Below, piece by piece: positions 17,832-26,912 of a DNA stretch of 64,000 nucleotides (position 1 is its first letter; each line of letters opens with the position of its first letter). The notes beneath the pieces were generated by a model. That model was not told the DNA's origin, searched no databases, and saw only the letters and a list, made by a program, of their open reading frames with translations. The position numbers and the translations under genes are program-made. Location of the stretch: the NCBI GenBank assembly GCA_028823445.1, contig JAPKBH010000004.1, positions 1 through 64,000 on the forward strand, read 5' to 3'. Origin of the DNA: Acidimicrobiales bacterium. GTDB lineage: Bacteria; Actinomycetota; Acidimicrobiia; Acidimicrobiales; MedAcidi-G1.

Positions 17832-19186
17832 CTCGTCGTCTTACGGCCAGTTTTCTTATTGTCACCTTGGCCGTTTTGTTGGTGCTAGAGATTCCTCTGG
17901 CCATGTTTTTTGGCGACCGGGAGCGAGATCGGTTCGCTTCGGCGGTGGCGGGCGACGCCTCGGTATTGGCCAGTCTTTATGAAGACGCTTTGGAGTTTGG
18001 AGGTTCTTTAGATCCAGTGCATGCAGATAACTATGGGCAGTCCACGGGGGCCCGGATCATTGTGATGGATGCTCGGGGTATTTCTTTGGTGGACACCGGA
18101 AACGATATTTCGCGGGACTATTCCACTCGTCCTGAAGTAACTTCGGCGTTGGCCGGCCAACGGGTTACTGGCACGCGGTATTCGAACACGCTGGCTACGG
18201 AGCTACTTTACGTGGCTATGCCGGTGGCTTCTGGGGGGACGGTGCATGGTGCGTTGCGTATCACCCTGCCCACTACCGATGTCGATGCCCGGGTGTACCG
18301 TTTTTGGTGGGGTCTGGCGGCCATGGGAGCCATGATCATGGTGATTATGGCTGGCCTGAGTTGGGTTTTGGCGCGTTCGGTTACCCGGCCGATTTTGCGC
18401 TTACAACGGGCAGCCGGTGAGTTTGCTGCCGGCCAATTGGGCCGCCGGATTGAGTTGGAGGGCGCCCCTCCAGAGGTTGAAGAATTAGGCGAGGCGCTTA
18501 ATGCGATGGCCGCTCGGTTAGAGCATATGATTGGCACCCAGCGGGCTTTTGTGGCCGATGCCTCGCATCAACTGCGTACGCCTTTGACGGCCTTGCGGTT
18601 GCGGATCGAAAACATGGAGCACTTGCTGGGCGAAGAACACGAGGGCCAACTAGAGCCAGTGTTAGAAGAAATTGAACGGCTTTCTGCGTTGGTGGAGCAG
18701 TTGTTGGAGTTGAGCCGGGCTGAGCGTGAAGCGGTGAGCGAAGAGGTGGATTTGGTGGGTTTAGTTACCTATCGGGTAGATACCTGGAGTGCAGTGGCCG
18801 AGGAGCGTCAGGTTTCTTTGCGTTTAGTAGCCCCGGAAACTAAGTTGCGGGTTCGGGCATCGGGCTCTGCGGTGGATCAAATTTTGGACAACTTGTTGGA
18901 TAATGCGGTGAGTTTGACCTCAGCGGGGGCCACGGTAACGGTAGCTGTCGATTCTGGTTCTGGGCATCACCGACTGGTAGTCAGCGATGAGGGCCCAGGG
19001 CTTTCGGACGAAGATAAACAGCAAGCTACCGACCGTTTTTGGCGAGGAGATCAAACCCGCTCTGGTTCTGGTTTGGGATTATCTATTGTGCGCTCACTGG
19101 TGGAGGCCCATGGTGGCGACATGGAGTTGTTGGATGCTTCGGGTGGGGGCTTACAAATTGTGGTTCGGTTTGTAGCGGTTGATTAA
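17828..19186 (+). CDS. HAMP-domain sensor histidine kinase
   Basis: Two TMs, HAMP, FVADASHQLRTPLTALRLRIE H-box, NLLDNA, DEGPGLSDED, GSGLGLSIVR. Confidence 0.95.
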   Translation: MTRRLTASFLIVTLAVLLVLEIPLAMFFGDRERDRFASAVAGDASVLASLYEDALEFGGSLDPVHADNYGQSTGARIIVMDARGISLVDTGNDISRDYSTRPEVTSALAGQRVTGTRYSNTLATELLYVAMPVASGGTVHGALRITLPTTDVDARVYRFWWGLAAMGAMIMVIMAGLSWVLARSVTRPILRLQRAAGEFAAGQLGRRIELEGAPPEVEELGEALNAMAARLEHMIGTQRAFVADASHQLRTPLTALRLRIENMEHLLGEEHEGQLEPVLEEIERLSALVEQLLELSRAEREAVSEEVDLVGLVTYRVDTWSAVAEERQVSLRLVAPETKLRVRASGSAVDQILDNLLDNAVSLTSAGATVTVAVDSGSGHHRLVVSDEGPGLSDEDKQQATDRFWRGDQTRSGSGLGLSIVRSLVEAHGGDMELLDASGGGLQIVVRFVAVD

Positions 19187-19208
19187 CCTCTCTACCTAGG
19201 CTCTGTCC

Positions 19209-19973
19209 ATGTCTGAGCCCATGCCTCTTGTTGCTGGCCTTCCTCTGTATGACTGGCCAGAAGTAGCGGTAGCCACGGACCGGTTGTGGGCAGAGATTTC
19301 TAAAAATCTAGGTAAGCAAGGCGTGGATGCTCCAGATTTTTTGTGGCGTCCAGCGGACCTAACTGAACTCTGGGATCACCCGAACCTCTTGGTGGGTCAA
19401 ATGTGCGGCTTACCGTTTATAGAGAAATACCAGAGCCAGGGTCAGGTTCAGATGCTGGGTTCGCTTGAATTTTCTCTTGATGGCCCACCAGGGAGTTATC
19501 ACTCGGTGTTGGTTTGCCGTAGAGGTAACCCCGCCAAAACCTTGGCTGATTTTTCTGGCCAACGGGCGGCCATAAACGAGGTGGGTTCGCAATCGGGAGA
19601 AGCGGCGCTCCGCCAAGCAGTTCACGAATATGGGGTGAACTTTTCTGAGACGATGGTTTCAGGCAGCCACCGAGACTCGATCAAGCAAATAGCCGAAGAT
19701 TATTCAGATGTCGCCGCTATTGATGCGGTGTCGTGGTGTTTGGCTTTAGATCACGAACCGGCGGCGCAAGAACTCCGGGTGTTTCAACGCACTGCCCCCA
19801 CCCCGGGAGTGGCGTTGGTGGTGGCCAACCAACAAGCCCATCTCCGGCCGCAGATAATCCGTGCCTTAAATGAGGCCTTGGCGGGGCTCGACCCAGAAAT
19901 TAAGTCGGCGCTGCACCTCAAGGGGTTTGTGGCTCGGGAGGCCAGCGACTACCAAGTGCTGCTCGGAGGATAA
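19209..19973 (+). CDS. PhnD-like phosphate/phosphonate-type substrate-binding protein, no evident signal peptide
   Basis: LVGQMCGLPFIEK...YHSVLVCRRGNPAKTLADFSGQRAAINEVGSQSGEAALRQ...VSGSHRDSIKQIAEDYSDVAAIDAVSW. Confidence 0.75.
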   Translation: MSEPMPLVAGLPLYDWPEVAVATDRLWAEISKNLGKQGVDAPDFLWRPADLTELWDHPNLLVGQMCGLPFIEKYQSQGQVQMLGSLEFSLDGPPGSYHSVLVCRRGNPAKTLADFSGQRAAINEVGSQSGEAALRQAVHEYGVNFSETMVSGSHRDSIKQIAEDYSDVAAIDAVSWCLALDHEPAAQELRVFQRTAPTPGVALVVANQQAHLRPQIIRALNEALAGLDPEIKSALHLKGFVAREASDYQVLLGG

Positions 19974-19979
19974 GTGTTT

Positions 19980-21197
19980 CTAGGTTTCTAGGTTTTTGTA
20001 AGCCTGGGTGATGATGACCAGCGATACCCCGGAGAGCACCACGTAGCCAGCCACCATGGGGGTAACCGAATGGGCGACTTGGGCGTTTATGACCCCGGCG
20101 ATTACCGTGGCGCCGCCTATGGTGGCCAGGCCGATAATACCCGAGGCGGTGCCGGCGAGTTCGCCCATGGGCTCCAAAGCTTGGGACATACCTACCGGTA
20201 TCAACATGGCTATAAAAATATTGGCCAGCACTACGCCTACAAACCAAAGCCAAAAATTGGGCACCCCACCGGCTGGCCAGCTAAAAGCCAACAGAACACT
20301 GCTTATTACTAAGGTGATGGCGAGCGAGGCAAGCGCTACTCGGTGACCGCCGTAGCGGTCTATAAAACGGGGGGCGGCAAAGAAGGCTCCCATTTCGACC
20401 ACACCCGAGGCTGCAAACAGTAAGGGAAACCAGTTCACCCGGCCGTAGATGACGTCAAAAATAGGTTGGGCGCTGGCGAGGTGTACAAAGAAAGCCCCGA
20501 AAGACAAGGTCATGCCCAGGGTGTAGACAACGGTGACTCGGGTGGTAACCACTTTTTTGATTGCTTCAATGGTGGTGCCCAATTTTAGCGGCCGTTGGTT
20601 GGCGGGGTCAAGGGTCTCGCCAAAACGGTAGGACCAAAACATCATGCCCACGGCCAATATGGCAGAGACCCCGAAGGGCCAGCGCCACGACCCGGCATTG
20701 ATGAGACCTTCACCAATAAGCGGTGCCACGATGGGACCTAGCAAAAAGAAGGCCATGGTAATGGAAATAATACGGGCCATTTGGTCGCCGCGGTAGAGGT
20801 CGCGGGCAATGGTGGTGCGTAACACGCTGGCTGCGGCGGCACCGAACCCCCAAACCAGTCGGCCACCCAAGAGAAAAGTAAAACTGTTGGCCGACATGGA
20901 CGCCAGCGACCCGATGATATAAAGCAGTAAGCCGAAGCGCAGCGTGGGGGCCCGGCCAAACCGGTCGGCTAGGGGGCCGTAGATTACGTGCCCGAGGGAT
21001 ATGCCGGCGAAATAGGTGGTGATGATGAGGGTGACCCGGGTGTCGTCTGAGGCCATGCCAAAGGCAGGCCGTATTTCGTCGAAGGCCGGGAGTGAGGAGT
21101 CGATACCGAAGGCCATAAGGGCACCCATGGCAGCTAAAAATGCAATGACCTGCGCTTCGCTGCGCGGCCGTTGATTGGTTTGCTGAGTTGTCACCAT
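19980..21197 (-). CDS. MFS transporter, Bcr/CflA drug-resistance type
   Basis: FGIDSSLPAFDEI, GISLGHVIYGPLADRFGRAPTLRFGLLLY, RTTIARDLYRGDQMARIIS. Confidence 0.88.
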   Translation of the reverse strand: MVTTQQTNQRPRSEAQVIAFLAAMGALMAFGIDSSLPAFDEIRPAFGMASDDTRVTLIITTYFAGISLGHVIYGPLADRFGRAPTLRFGLLLYIIGSLASMSANSFTFLLGGRLVWGFGAAAASVLRTTIARDLYRGDQMARIISITMAFFLLGPIVAPLIGEGLINAGSWRWPFGVSAILAVGMMFWSYRFGETLDPANQRPLKLGTTIEAIKKVVTTRVTVVYTLGMTLSFGAFFVHLASAQPIFDVIYGRVNWFPLLFAASGVVEMGAFFAAPRFIDRYGGHRVALASLAITLVISSVLLAFSWPAGGVPNFWLWFVGVVLANIFIAMLIPVGMSQALEPMGELAGTASGIIGLATIGGATVIAGVINAQVAHSVTPMVAGYVVLSGVSLVIITQAYKNLET

Positions 21198-21234
21198 TGG
21201 AGGAGCCTAGAGGGCAAACAAGGCTTTCTTAGCG

Positions 21235-21505
21235 CCAGAGATCAGCAGGCTGGTGGAACCGAAGAGATGTGGGAGGCACCCGAGGGTACGTATGTCAGCG
21301 AGACGGCCGTCGTCCCGAAGTTCGGTTCAACGGGGGACGACGATGCCTACTGCTGACGTTCTCGTCCGACGTCGTCAACGACGTGTCGCATGGCGAGATC
21401 TTTGACGCCGCCGACCCGGCTCCCGGCCCCATAGTGAGAGTCAAACTTCCCGAACGGATCTCCAGCGGCGCTCATGCCACCTGGGCCCCGGCTGATCATC
21501 TGTAG
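21235..21505 (+). pseudogene. C-terminal remnant of a carotenoid cleavage oxygenase, frameshifted
   Basis: Two adjoining + frames: EEMWEAPEGTYVSETAVVPKFGSTGDDDAY then LLTFSSDVVNDVSHGEIFDAADPAPGPIVRVKLPERISSGAHATWAPADHL*; consistent with the family's C-terminus (E-FVPR-DD-LLT-DA-GPVARV-LP-R-P-H-W). N-terminal domain absent; ~1-nt deletion at ~21350. Confidence 0.8.
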
Positions 21506-21506
21506 C

Positions 21507-22148
21507 TCAATCGTCGAGGCTGATGATGCAGTCGCGGTCGGCTGTCCAGATGGCGAGCGCGACCAATGGCTCAGCGCGAGTCTGCATTGCGTGTGACGTC
21601 CAAGGACTGTGGACCATCCAGGAGTCGGGTGGCATGAGTTCAAAGGGCCCGTCCCCCTTCTTCCACTCGGCGTTCCCGGCGACAGCACAGTAAAGCTCAG
21701 GCGCCAAATGCGAGTGCGGGGGATACAAAATCCGGGGCGCTTGGACGGTGATAAAAATGCTTGCTTCGGTGCCCACAGTGAGCGAGGCGTCGCGTGTCGG
21801 GTCTCCGGCAAGCACCGTGGCGAAGTAGCCGGCTCGGAACTCGGCCTGGTCGGGTCGATCCGCGTACGGGTCGATCCACCGCAGCGTCGGTGCTGCGTCA
21901 CGCAAGGCGAGCAGCATTGACTGGAGGTGGTGGATCTCAGGTAGTTCGACGGCATCGAGGAGCTCAGAAACCAGCGGCGGGCAAACGGGTTCACCACTCA
22001 GAAGAGGGCCGCGGTTGGCAAGTGATGCTGTAGCGAGACCGATGTCGGGCAGGTCCAGTGTCGGGTCCATCTCGGCCGCGCCGATGAGAGCAGCAGTTGC
22101 CGCGAGAAGACGTTTCTGGGATTCCTGTGCGTTCGTCATTGAGGGCAA
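21507..22148 (-). CDS. Dimethylsulfoniopropionate (DMSP) lyase family cupin
   Basis: Cupin motif YPPHSHLAPELYCAVAGNAEWKKGDGPFELMPPDSWMVHSPWTSHAMQTRAEPLVALAIWT (HxHxxxExY ... H). Confidence 0.8.
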   Translation of the reverse strand: MPSMTNAQESQKRLLAATAALIGAAEMDPTLDLPDIGLATASLANRGPLLSGEPVCPPLVSELLDAVELPEIHHLQSMLLALRDAAPTLRWIDPYADRPDQAEFRAGYFATVLAGDPTRDASLTVGTEASIFITVQAPRILYPPHSHLAPELYCAVAGNAEWKKGDGPFELMPPDSWMVHSPWTSHAMQTRAEPLVALAIWTADRDCIISLDD

Positions 22149-22162
22149 CCTATCCGGCGCTT

Positions 22163-22477
22163 TCAGTCAGTGACCACGTCGTAGTGGCGGGACCTACCGC
22201 GAGCGGTGTGGCTCACATGAAAGCGTTTGAGAGCATTGACTTGATCGCTCAGCCCGGCAGGGCTCAGACCGCTCTCCGCCGGATCGCGCACACCGTGGAG
22301 GTAGTCCTTGGGCGCCACATGATCGACGAATCCGAGGTTCGACGAACCGAGGGCATAGCCAATCAACTCTTGCACTCGTCGGGGAGCGATCAGCGCAACT
22401 AGTGGCCGCCACTGCGCAGTACTCGACTTTGTAAAGAGGTGCCGAGGGACTGCAACTGCTGAGCAAATCGCAAACAC
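22163..22477 (-). other. Unidentified coding-like fragment
   Basis: RRVQELIGYALGSSNLGFVDHVAPKDYLHGVRDPAESGLSPAGLSDQVNALKRFHVSH looks protein-like, but ORF is short and its N-terminal part looks unrelated. Confidence 0.3.
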
Positions 22478-22691
22478 TCAGCAACTTCGCTTTGGGCCAA
22501 CGAGTGACTCGGTAAATCGTTGACGGCGGAGGCCGCTAGGCGCACAACTTTCCCCAATTCGGTGGTGGCCTTTTGCGGGTTCTTCATACGGTAAACATTA
22601 TTAGAGGGGTGTGACAGTCTCGAAAGAGGCGCGCTCTTTGCTGAGTAATCAACCAATGATAAGGTGCGGCAACAACTGAGGAGAAAACGTT

Positions 22692-23240
22692 ATGACGGTG
22701 CTCATTATTTTGGCGGTAGTTGTATTGCTGGCTCTTTTTGTGGCTGGCCAATACAACGGGTTAGTACGCATGCGCAATGGTGCCGATAATTCGTGGGCCC
22801 ATATTGATGTGCAACTCAACCGGCGTAACGATTTGATTCCCAACTTGGTGGAAACGGTAAAGGGTTACGCCGCCCACGAACAAGACACCCTCGATGCGGT
22901 GGTTAAGGCCCGTAACGCTGCGGTGGCTGCCGACGGGGTGGCCGCACAGGCCGAAACCGACAACTTGCTTACCGGTGCTTTGCGTCAGGTGTTTGCGCTG
23001 GCTGAGGCCTACCCCGACCTAAAAGCTAACGAAAACTTTGCCAAACTCCAAGAAGACTTGTCGGAAACCGAAAGCCTTATTGCTTATTCTCGCCAGCACT
23101 ACAACGACACGGTGTTGCGCTTAAACAACAAAGTGCAAACCGTGCCGTCCAACATTGTTGCTTCCCTGTTTGGCTTTGCCGAACGGGAGTATTTCGAAGC
23201 GGGCGGCGAGGCTCGTGGCCCGGTCAACATTGAGTTTTAA
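22692..23240 (+). CDS. LemA family protein
   Basis: N-terminal TM then RNGADNSWAHIDVQLNRRNDLIPNLVETVKGYAAHEQDTLDAVVKARNAA ... FGFAEREYFEA. Confidence 0.95.
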   Translation: MTVLIILAVVVLLALFVAGQYNGLVRMRNGADNSWAHIDVQLNRRNDLIPNLVETVKGYAAHEQDTLDAVVKARNAAVAADGVAAQAETDNLLTGALRQVFALAEAYPDLKANENFAKLQEDLSETESLIAYSRQHYNDTVLRLNNKVQTVPSNIVASLFGFAEREYFEAGGEARGPVNIEF

Positions 23241-23246
23241 ACCTCA

Positions 23247-25067
23247 ATGAGGCAAACAAGTGCCCTTAGTGAGCGCCGTAAAGAGCGCTGGGTGGTGTTG
23301 GTGTTGGCCATCATTTTGACGCTACTCACTGCCTGGGCATCTCATAGGGCGTTCAATAACGGCCCAACCAGCATGGATAGTTTTTGGGCACAAGCGGTGT
23401 TGGAGGGCAATACGGCCGCCATTACCGAGGTGATCGATTACGATTTTGCCAGCCAGAGTCGCCACGGTATTTTTCGCGAGGTCCCTGGGTTAGCGGAGCA
23501 AGACTTTGCCTACGCCACATCAGCGACGGCGCCAGACACTTGGTCGTTGGCGCCGCTGGAGTCGTTGGCGCCGCTCGGCGATCAAGACGGCACCGCTATT
23601 CGAGTAGGCGATGCGGACGTAACGATTTCTGGCCAACACCGGTACCAACTGGGTTACTCCCTCAATACTTTGGTGGAGGGCGATGTGGTGAGTTGGAACG
23701 GCCTAGGTGCCGGGTGGTTGGTGATGGTGGCCAGCACAGAACTTCACTTGCTGGCTTCGGTTGCTTTAGAGGACCCGGTGTGCTTTCAGGGAGGTAACTG
23801 GTCGCAAAATGCTTGTGTGGTTACCGAGGTAGCGCCCGGCCACTTGATGGTGAAGGTCAATGACTTGGGTTGGGGCCGTGGCATAACGGTTACGGCAACG
23901 CGTGGAGAAGCGCTATCGGCGTTGCCGGCTCTTCCCGTGCCGCCGCAACCGCCGGCTTCTGATGCTGCTTGGCTGGTGTGGGTGGCTCCAGGGGTGGTGT
24001 TGTTAGGCATTTTGTTGGCGGCGGCAGCCACGGGAGGTTTGGTGGGCTGGCTGGGGCGTGAAAAGATCTACGTCGGGGGCATTGTGGACGCCGCCCACGC
24101 TGAGGCCACCGGTGGAGAACAGCGCCGCATTGACCACCAGGAGTTGGCTGAGATGGTGACTCTTACTTTTGCTCCACCGAAAGGTTTGGCGGCCCACCAG
24201 GGGGGCTTGTTGCTTGAAGAGTCGTTGCGTAGCGAACATAAGTCGGCGTGGATTTTAGAGCAAGCTTTAGCGAGTGAGATTGAAATCCGCAGCGAAGACG
24301 ACCACCGCGTGTTGGTTGATCTCAAGCCAGACCGGTCGGCTGGGCCGTTGAAATCAATGTTTTTAGGCCAAGGCGAACTATCGCTCAAAGAGTACAGCAA
24401 GTCTTTTTCTACGGGCTGGGGAGAGTTGAGCCGAGAGCTTAGTGATTGGTTAAAAAACAGTGACTTATGGAGCGCCCGAGCGGGGGGACGTATTTTGTGG
24501 GCTCGGCTGTTTGGCTGGGTGGGCACGCTCTATGGGGTCTTGGCCATTTTGTATCTGGTACAAGATGTGGTGTTTAGTGCTGCCGGGTCGCGGGAGGGTT
24601 TTATGTCTTCGTTTCATTGGCCTGCTTTGGCTTTGGGTGTGGGTTTAGCTTTGATGATGCGGGCCGATGAACTGCGGGTACGCACCGCAGAAGGCACCGG
24701 TTTGTGGCTGCAGGCAGAAGGGTTCCGCCGATTTTTGGCGGAGTCGGAGGCCAAGCATGTAGAACAAGCGGCCGACCAGGGGCGCCTGCGGGAGTACACG
24801 GCGTGGGCGGTGGCTTTGGGCGAAACCACTCGGTGGACACAAAGCATGGAAGCAGCTGTTCTTGAACCGACGGTTTACCGTGACGACCTTTTGTGGGCGC
24901 AGCATGGGGCGTGGTTGATGAGCGATGTGTCTACGGCGTCCAGCCCACCGGTAAGCAGTAGTTCAAGCGATGACTTTGATTTTGGTGGCGGGTTTAGCGG
25001 TGGCGGTGGTTCGTTTGGCGGCAGCGTGGGGGGCGGCGGTGGCGGCGGTGGCGGCGGTGATTGGTAA
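23247..25067 (+). CDS. DUF2207 domain-containing membrane protein, Gly-rich C-terminus
   Basis: Downstream of LemA; VEGNTAAITEVIDYDF...RHGIFREVPG; GTGLWLQAEGFRRFLAESEA; FGGGFSGGGGSFGGSVGGGGGGGGGGDW tail. Confidence 0.88.
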   Translation: MRQTSALSERRKERWVVLVLAIILTLLTAWASHRAFNNGPTSMDSFWAQAVLEGNTAAITEVIDYDFASQSRHGIFREVPGLAEQDFAYATSATAPDTWSLAPLESLAPLGDQDGTAIRVGDADVTISGQHRYQLGYSLNTLVEGDVVSWNGLGAGWLVMVASTELHLLASVALEDPVCFQGGNWSQNACVVTEVAPGHLMVKVNDLGWGRGITVTATRGEALSALPALPVPPQPPASDAAWLVWVAPGVVLLGILLAAAATGGLVGWLGREKIYVGGIVDAAHAEATGGEQRRIDHQELAEMVTLTFAPPKGLAAHQGGLLLEESLRSEHKSAWILEQALASEIEIRSEDDHRVLVDLKPDRSAGPLKSMFLGQGELSLKEYSKSFSTGWGELSRELSDWLKNSDLWSARAGGRILWARLFGWVGTLYGVLAILYLVQDVVFSAAGSREGFMSSFHWPALALGVGLALMMRADELRVRTAEGTGLWLQAEGFRRFLAESEAKHVEQAADQGRLREYTAWAVALGETTRWTQSMEAAVLEPTVYRDDLLWAQHGAWLMSDVSTASSPPVSSSSSDDFDFGGGFSGGGGSFGGSVGGGGGGGGGGDW

Positions 25068-26866
25068 TGAAAAAGGCTCATCATCGCTTTAGAGGTATCC
25101 ATGTTTTTCTTTTCAGTTTTGTGTTGGCCCTTATTTTTGGAGTGTTTGGTCTTGTTTCTGTAGCGATAACCAATTCAGAACAATTAGATAATCATTGGGT
25201 TGTGGCCGAGTTTAAAAGTGCAGAGAGCGCCACGGTCACCGAGGTGCTCGATTACCAATCAGGGACAGTGGGCCGTCACGGTATTTATCGTGATGTGCCT
25301 GGTTTAACTCCGGAGGGGTTATTTTCTGTAACTTCGCCGTCGGCGTCTTCTGAAGTGGCCATGGTGCAGGTAGGTACGTTTGATCAGGGCTACCAGCCAG
25401 GGGATGAACTTCGGGTGCGTATTGGTAATCCCGACGAAACTATTTCGGGGGCCCACCGGTACACCTTGGAGTACGCATTGGATTCGCTGATAAACGATCA
25501 AGAAATGGCGTGGGATGCGGTGGGCTACTACTGGGAAATGCCCATTGAGTCGGCGGAGGTTCATATGGTGGCGCCCTTTGAGTTGCTGGCCCCTACCTGC
25601 CATTTTGGGGGCGCTGGCCGGGGTACTGAATGTTCGGTTGAGGTGGTGGCACCGGGGTATTTACGGGCCACGGTAGTGAACCTTCCTGAGCAGACAGGTC
25701 TTACTTTGCGAGCGCAAATAGGCGACGACTTGCCGGGTGAGTTGGTTTTGCCGGTGCCTCCGTCGCTACCGCCACAGGGTCTTCAAATTAGTTTTGGGTG
25801 GTGGCTAAATATATTTTTTGGGTCCATGTTTGCTCTGTGGGTTGGGGGCATGCTGGCGCTCTTTGTTTTGCGTCGTTTGGGGAGCGAACAGGTGAGAGAA
25901 GGTGGGGCTACTACGGCAGCTTTTGATGGGGGTATGCCCGGTGGTCGGGTTCGCAAAGTAACGGTTGATGAGTTGATGGAGATGGCTGCGCTGAGTTTTG
26001 CTCCGCCGAGCGAACTCACTGCGGCCCAAGGTGGGGTGTTGTATTTTGAAAAAGTTGAGCATAAGCAAAAGGTGGCTTGGCTGTTGGAGGAGGTGTTAGC
26101 GGGCAACATTGAGGCTTATGAAGACCCTGAGCGTTCTGCTTGGGTGCTCAAAGACACTTCAAAAGAAGCCGGCTCCCCTCTTTTGAGCACTTTGTTTGCT
26201 GGTGGTGAAGAAATAGTGTTGTCGGGTTTTGATAGAAAGTTCGCCCAGTTTTGGGATGGCCGTTCTGCATCGGGATTAGAGAACTATTTGCAGGAGTGGC
26301 GTGTGTCGAGTGGTTTATGGGTCAAAAAATCTGGTGCTCGGGTGCCGTGGGTGCGCGCAGTGGGCGTTTTGCTCTTGCTTTTTGGGTTTTTTGCTCCTTT
26401 GCCATTAACGGCAATATTTTTGTGGTCGCCGCTTCCTGTTTTCTTTCCTACTCTTGCTTTCTTTTCGGGTTTTGGTTTTGGGTGTGCTTTAGCGGCGGGC
26501 GAATTACGTTCGCGAAGCCCGCGAGGTACGGGTCTTTGGTTACAAGTTGAAGGGTTTCGGCGCTTTTTGGCGGAGTCAGAAGCAGAGCATGTGCAGCGGG
26601 CGGCGAAACAAGGCCGGTTGCGTGAGTACACAGCTTGGGCGGCTGCTTTGGGTGAGTATGAACATTGGAGCGACCAGTTGGCTGCCGCGGCACTCCATGA
26701 TGTGGCGGGGGTAGGAGACTTAGCATTCGTGGGAGCAGTACAGAGTTTGGATTCCGCCACCAGCACGAGTTCCACTAGCCCGAGTAGCAGTGGCGGAGGC
26801 AGCGGTGGCGGTGGCGGTGGCGGTGGCGGCGGCGGCGGCGGCGGTGGCGGCGGTGGCGGGTGGTAA
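25061..26866 (+). CDS. DUF2207 domain-containing membrane protein, tandem paralog
   Basis: RHGIYRDVPG, ETISGAHRYTLEYALDSLI, GTGLWLQVEGFRRFLAESEAEHVQRAAKQGRLREYTAWAAALGE, poly-Gly tail. Confidence 0.88.
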   Translation: MVMKKAHHRFRGIHVFLFSFVLALIFGVFGLVSVAITNSEQLDNHWVVAEFKSAESATVTEVLDYQSGTVGRHGIYRDVPGLTPEGLFSVTSPSASSEVAMVQVGTFDQGYQPGDELRVRIGNPDETISGAHRYTLEYALDSLINDQEMAWDAVGYYWEMPIESAEVHMVAPFELLAPTCHFGGAGRGTECSVEVVAPGYLRATVVNLPEQTGLTLRAQIGDDLPGELVLPVPPSLPPQGLQISFGWWLNIFFGSMFALWVGGMLALFVLRRLGSEQVREGGATTAAFDGGMPGGRVRKVTVDELMEMAALSFAPPSELTAAQGGVLYFEKVEHKQKVAWLLEEVLAGNIEAYEDPERSAWVLKDTSKEAGSPLLSTLFAGGEEIVLSGFDRKFAQFWDGRSASGLENYLQEWRVSSGLWVKKSGARVPWVRAVGVLLLLFGFFAPLPLTAIFLWSPLPVFFPTLAFFSGFGFGCALAAGELRSRSPRGTGLWLQVEGFRRFLAESEAEHVQRAAKQGRLREYTAWAAALGEYEHWSDQLAAAALHDVAGVGDLAFVGAVQSLDSATSTSSTSPSSSGGGSGGGGGGGGGGGGGGGGGGGW

Positions 26867-26912
26867 AGGGGTCTATGCTGTGGCCAGAAAATCGTTTACT
26901 TAGGGAGTAATT

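Noticed and set aside
5590-20000. Recurring TCTAG-containing AT-rich strings at convergent junctions (5591-5610, ~12503-12515, ~19978-19992)
   Set aside because: Short and low-complexity; stop codons (TAG) contribute to the similarity, so not distinguishable from chance without counts
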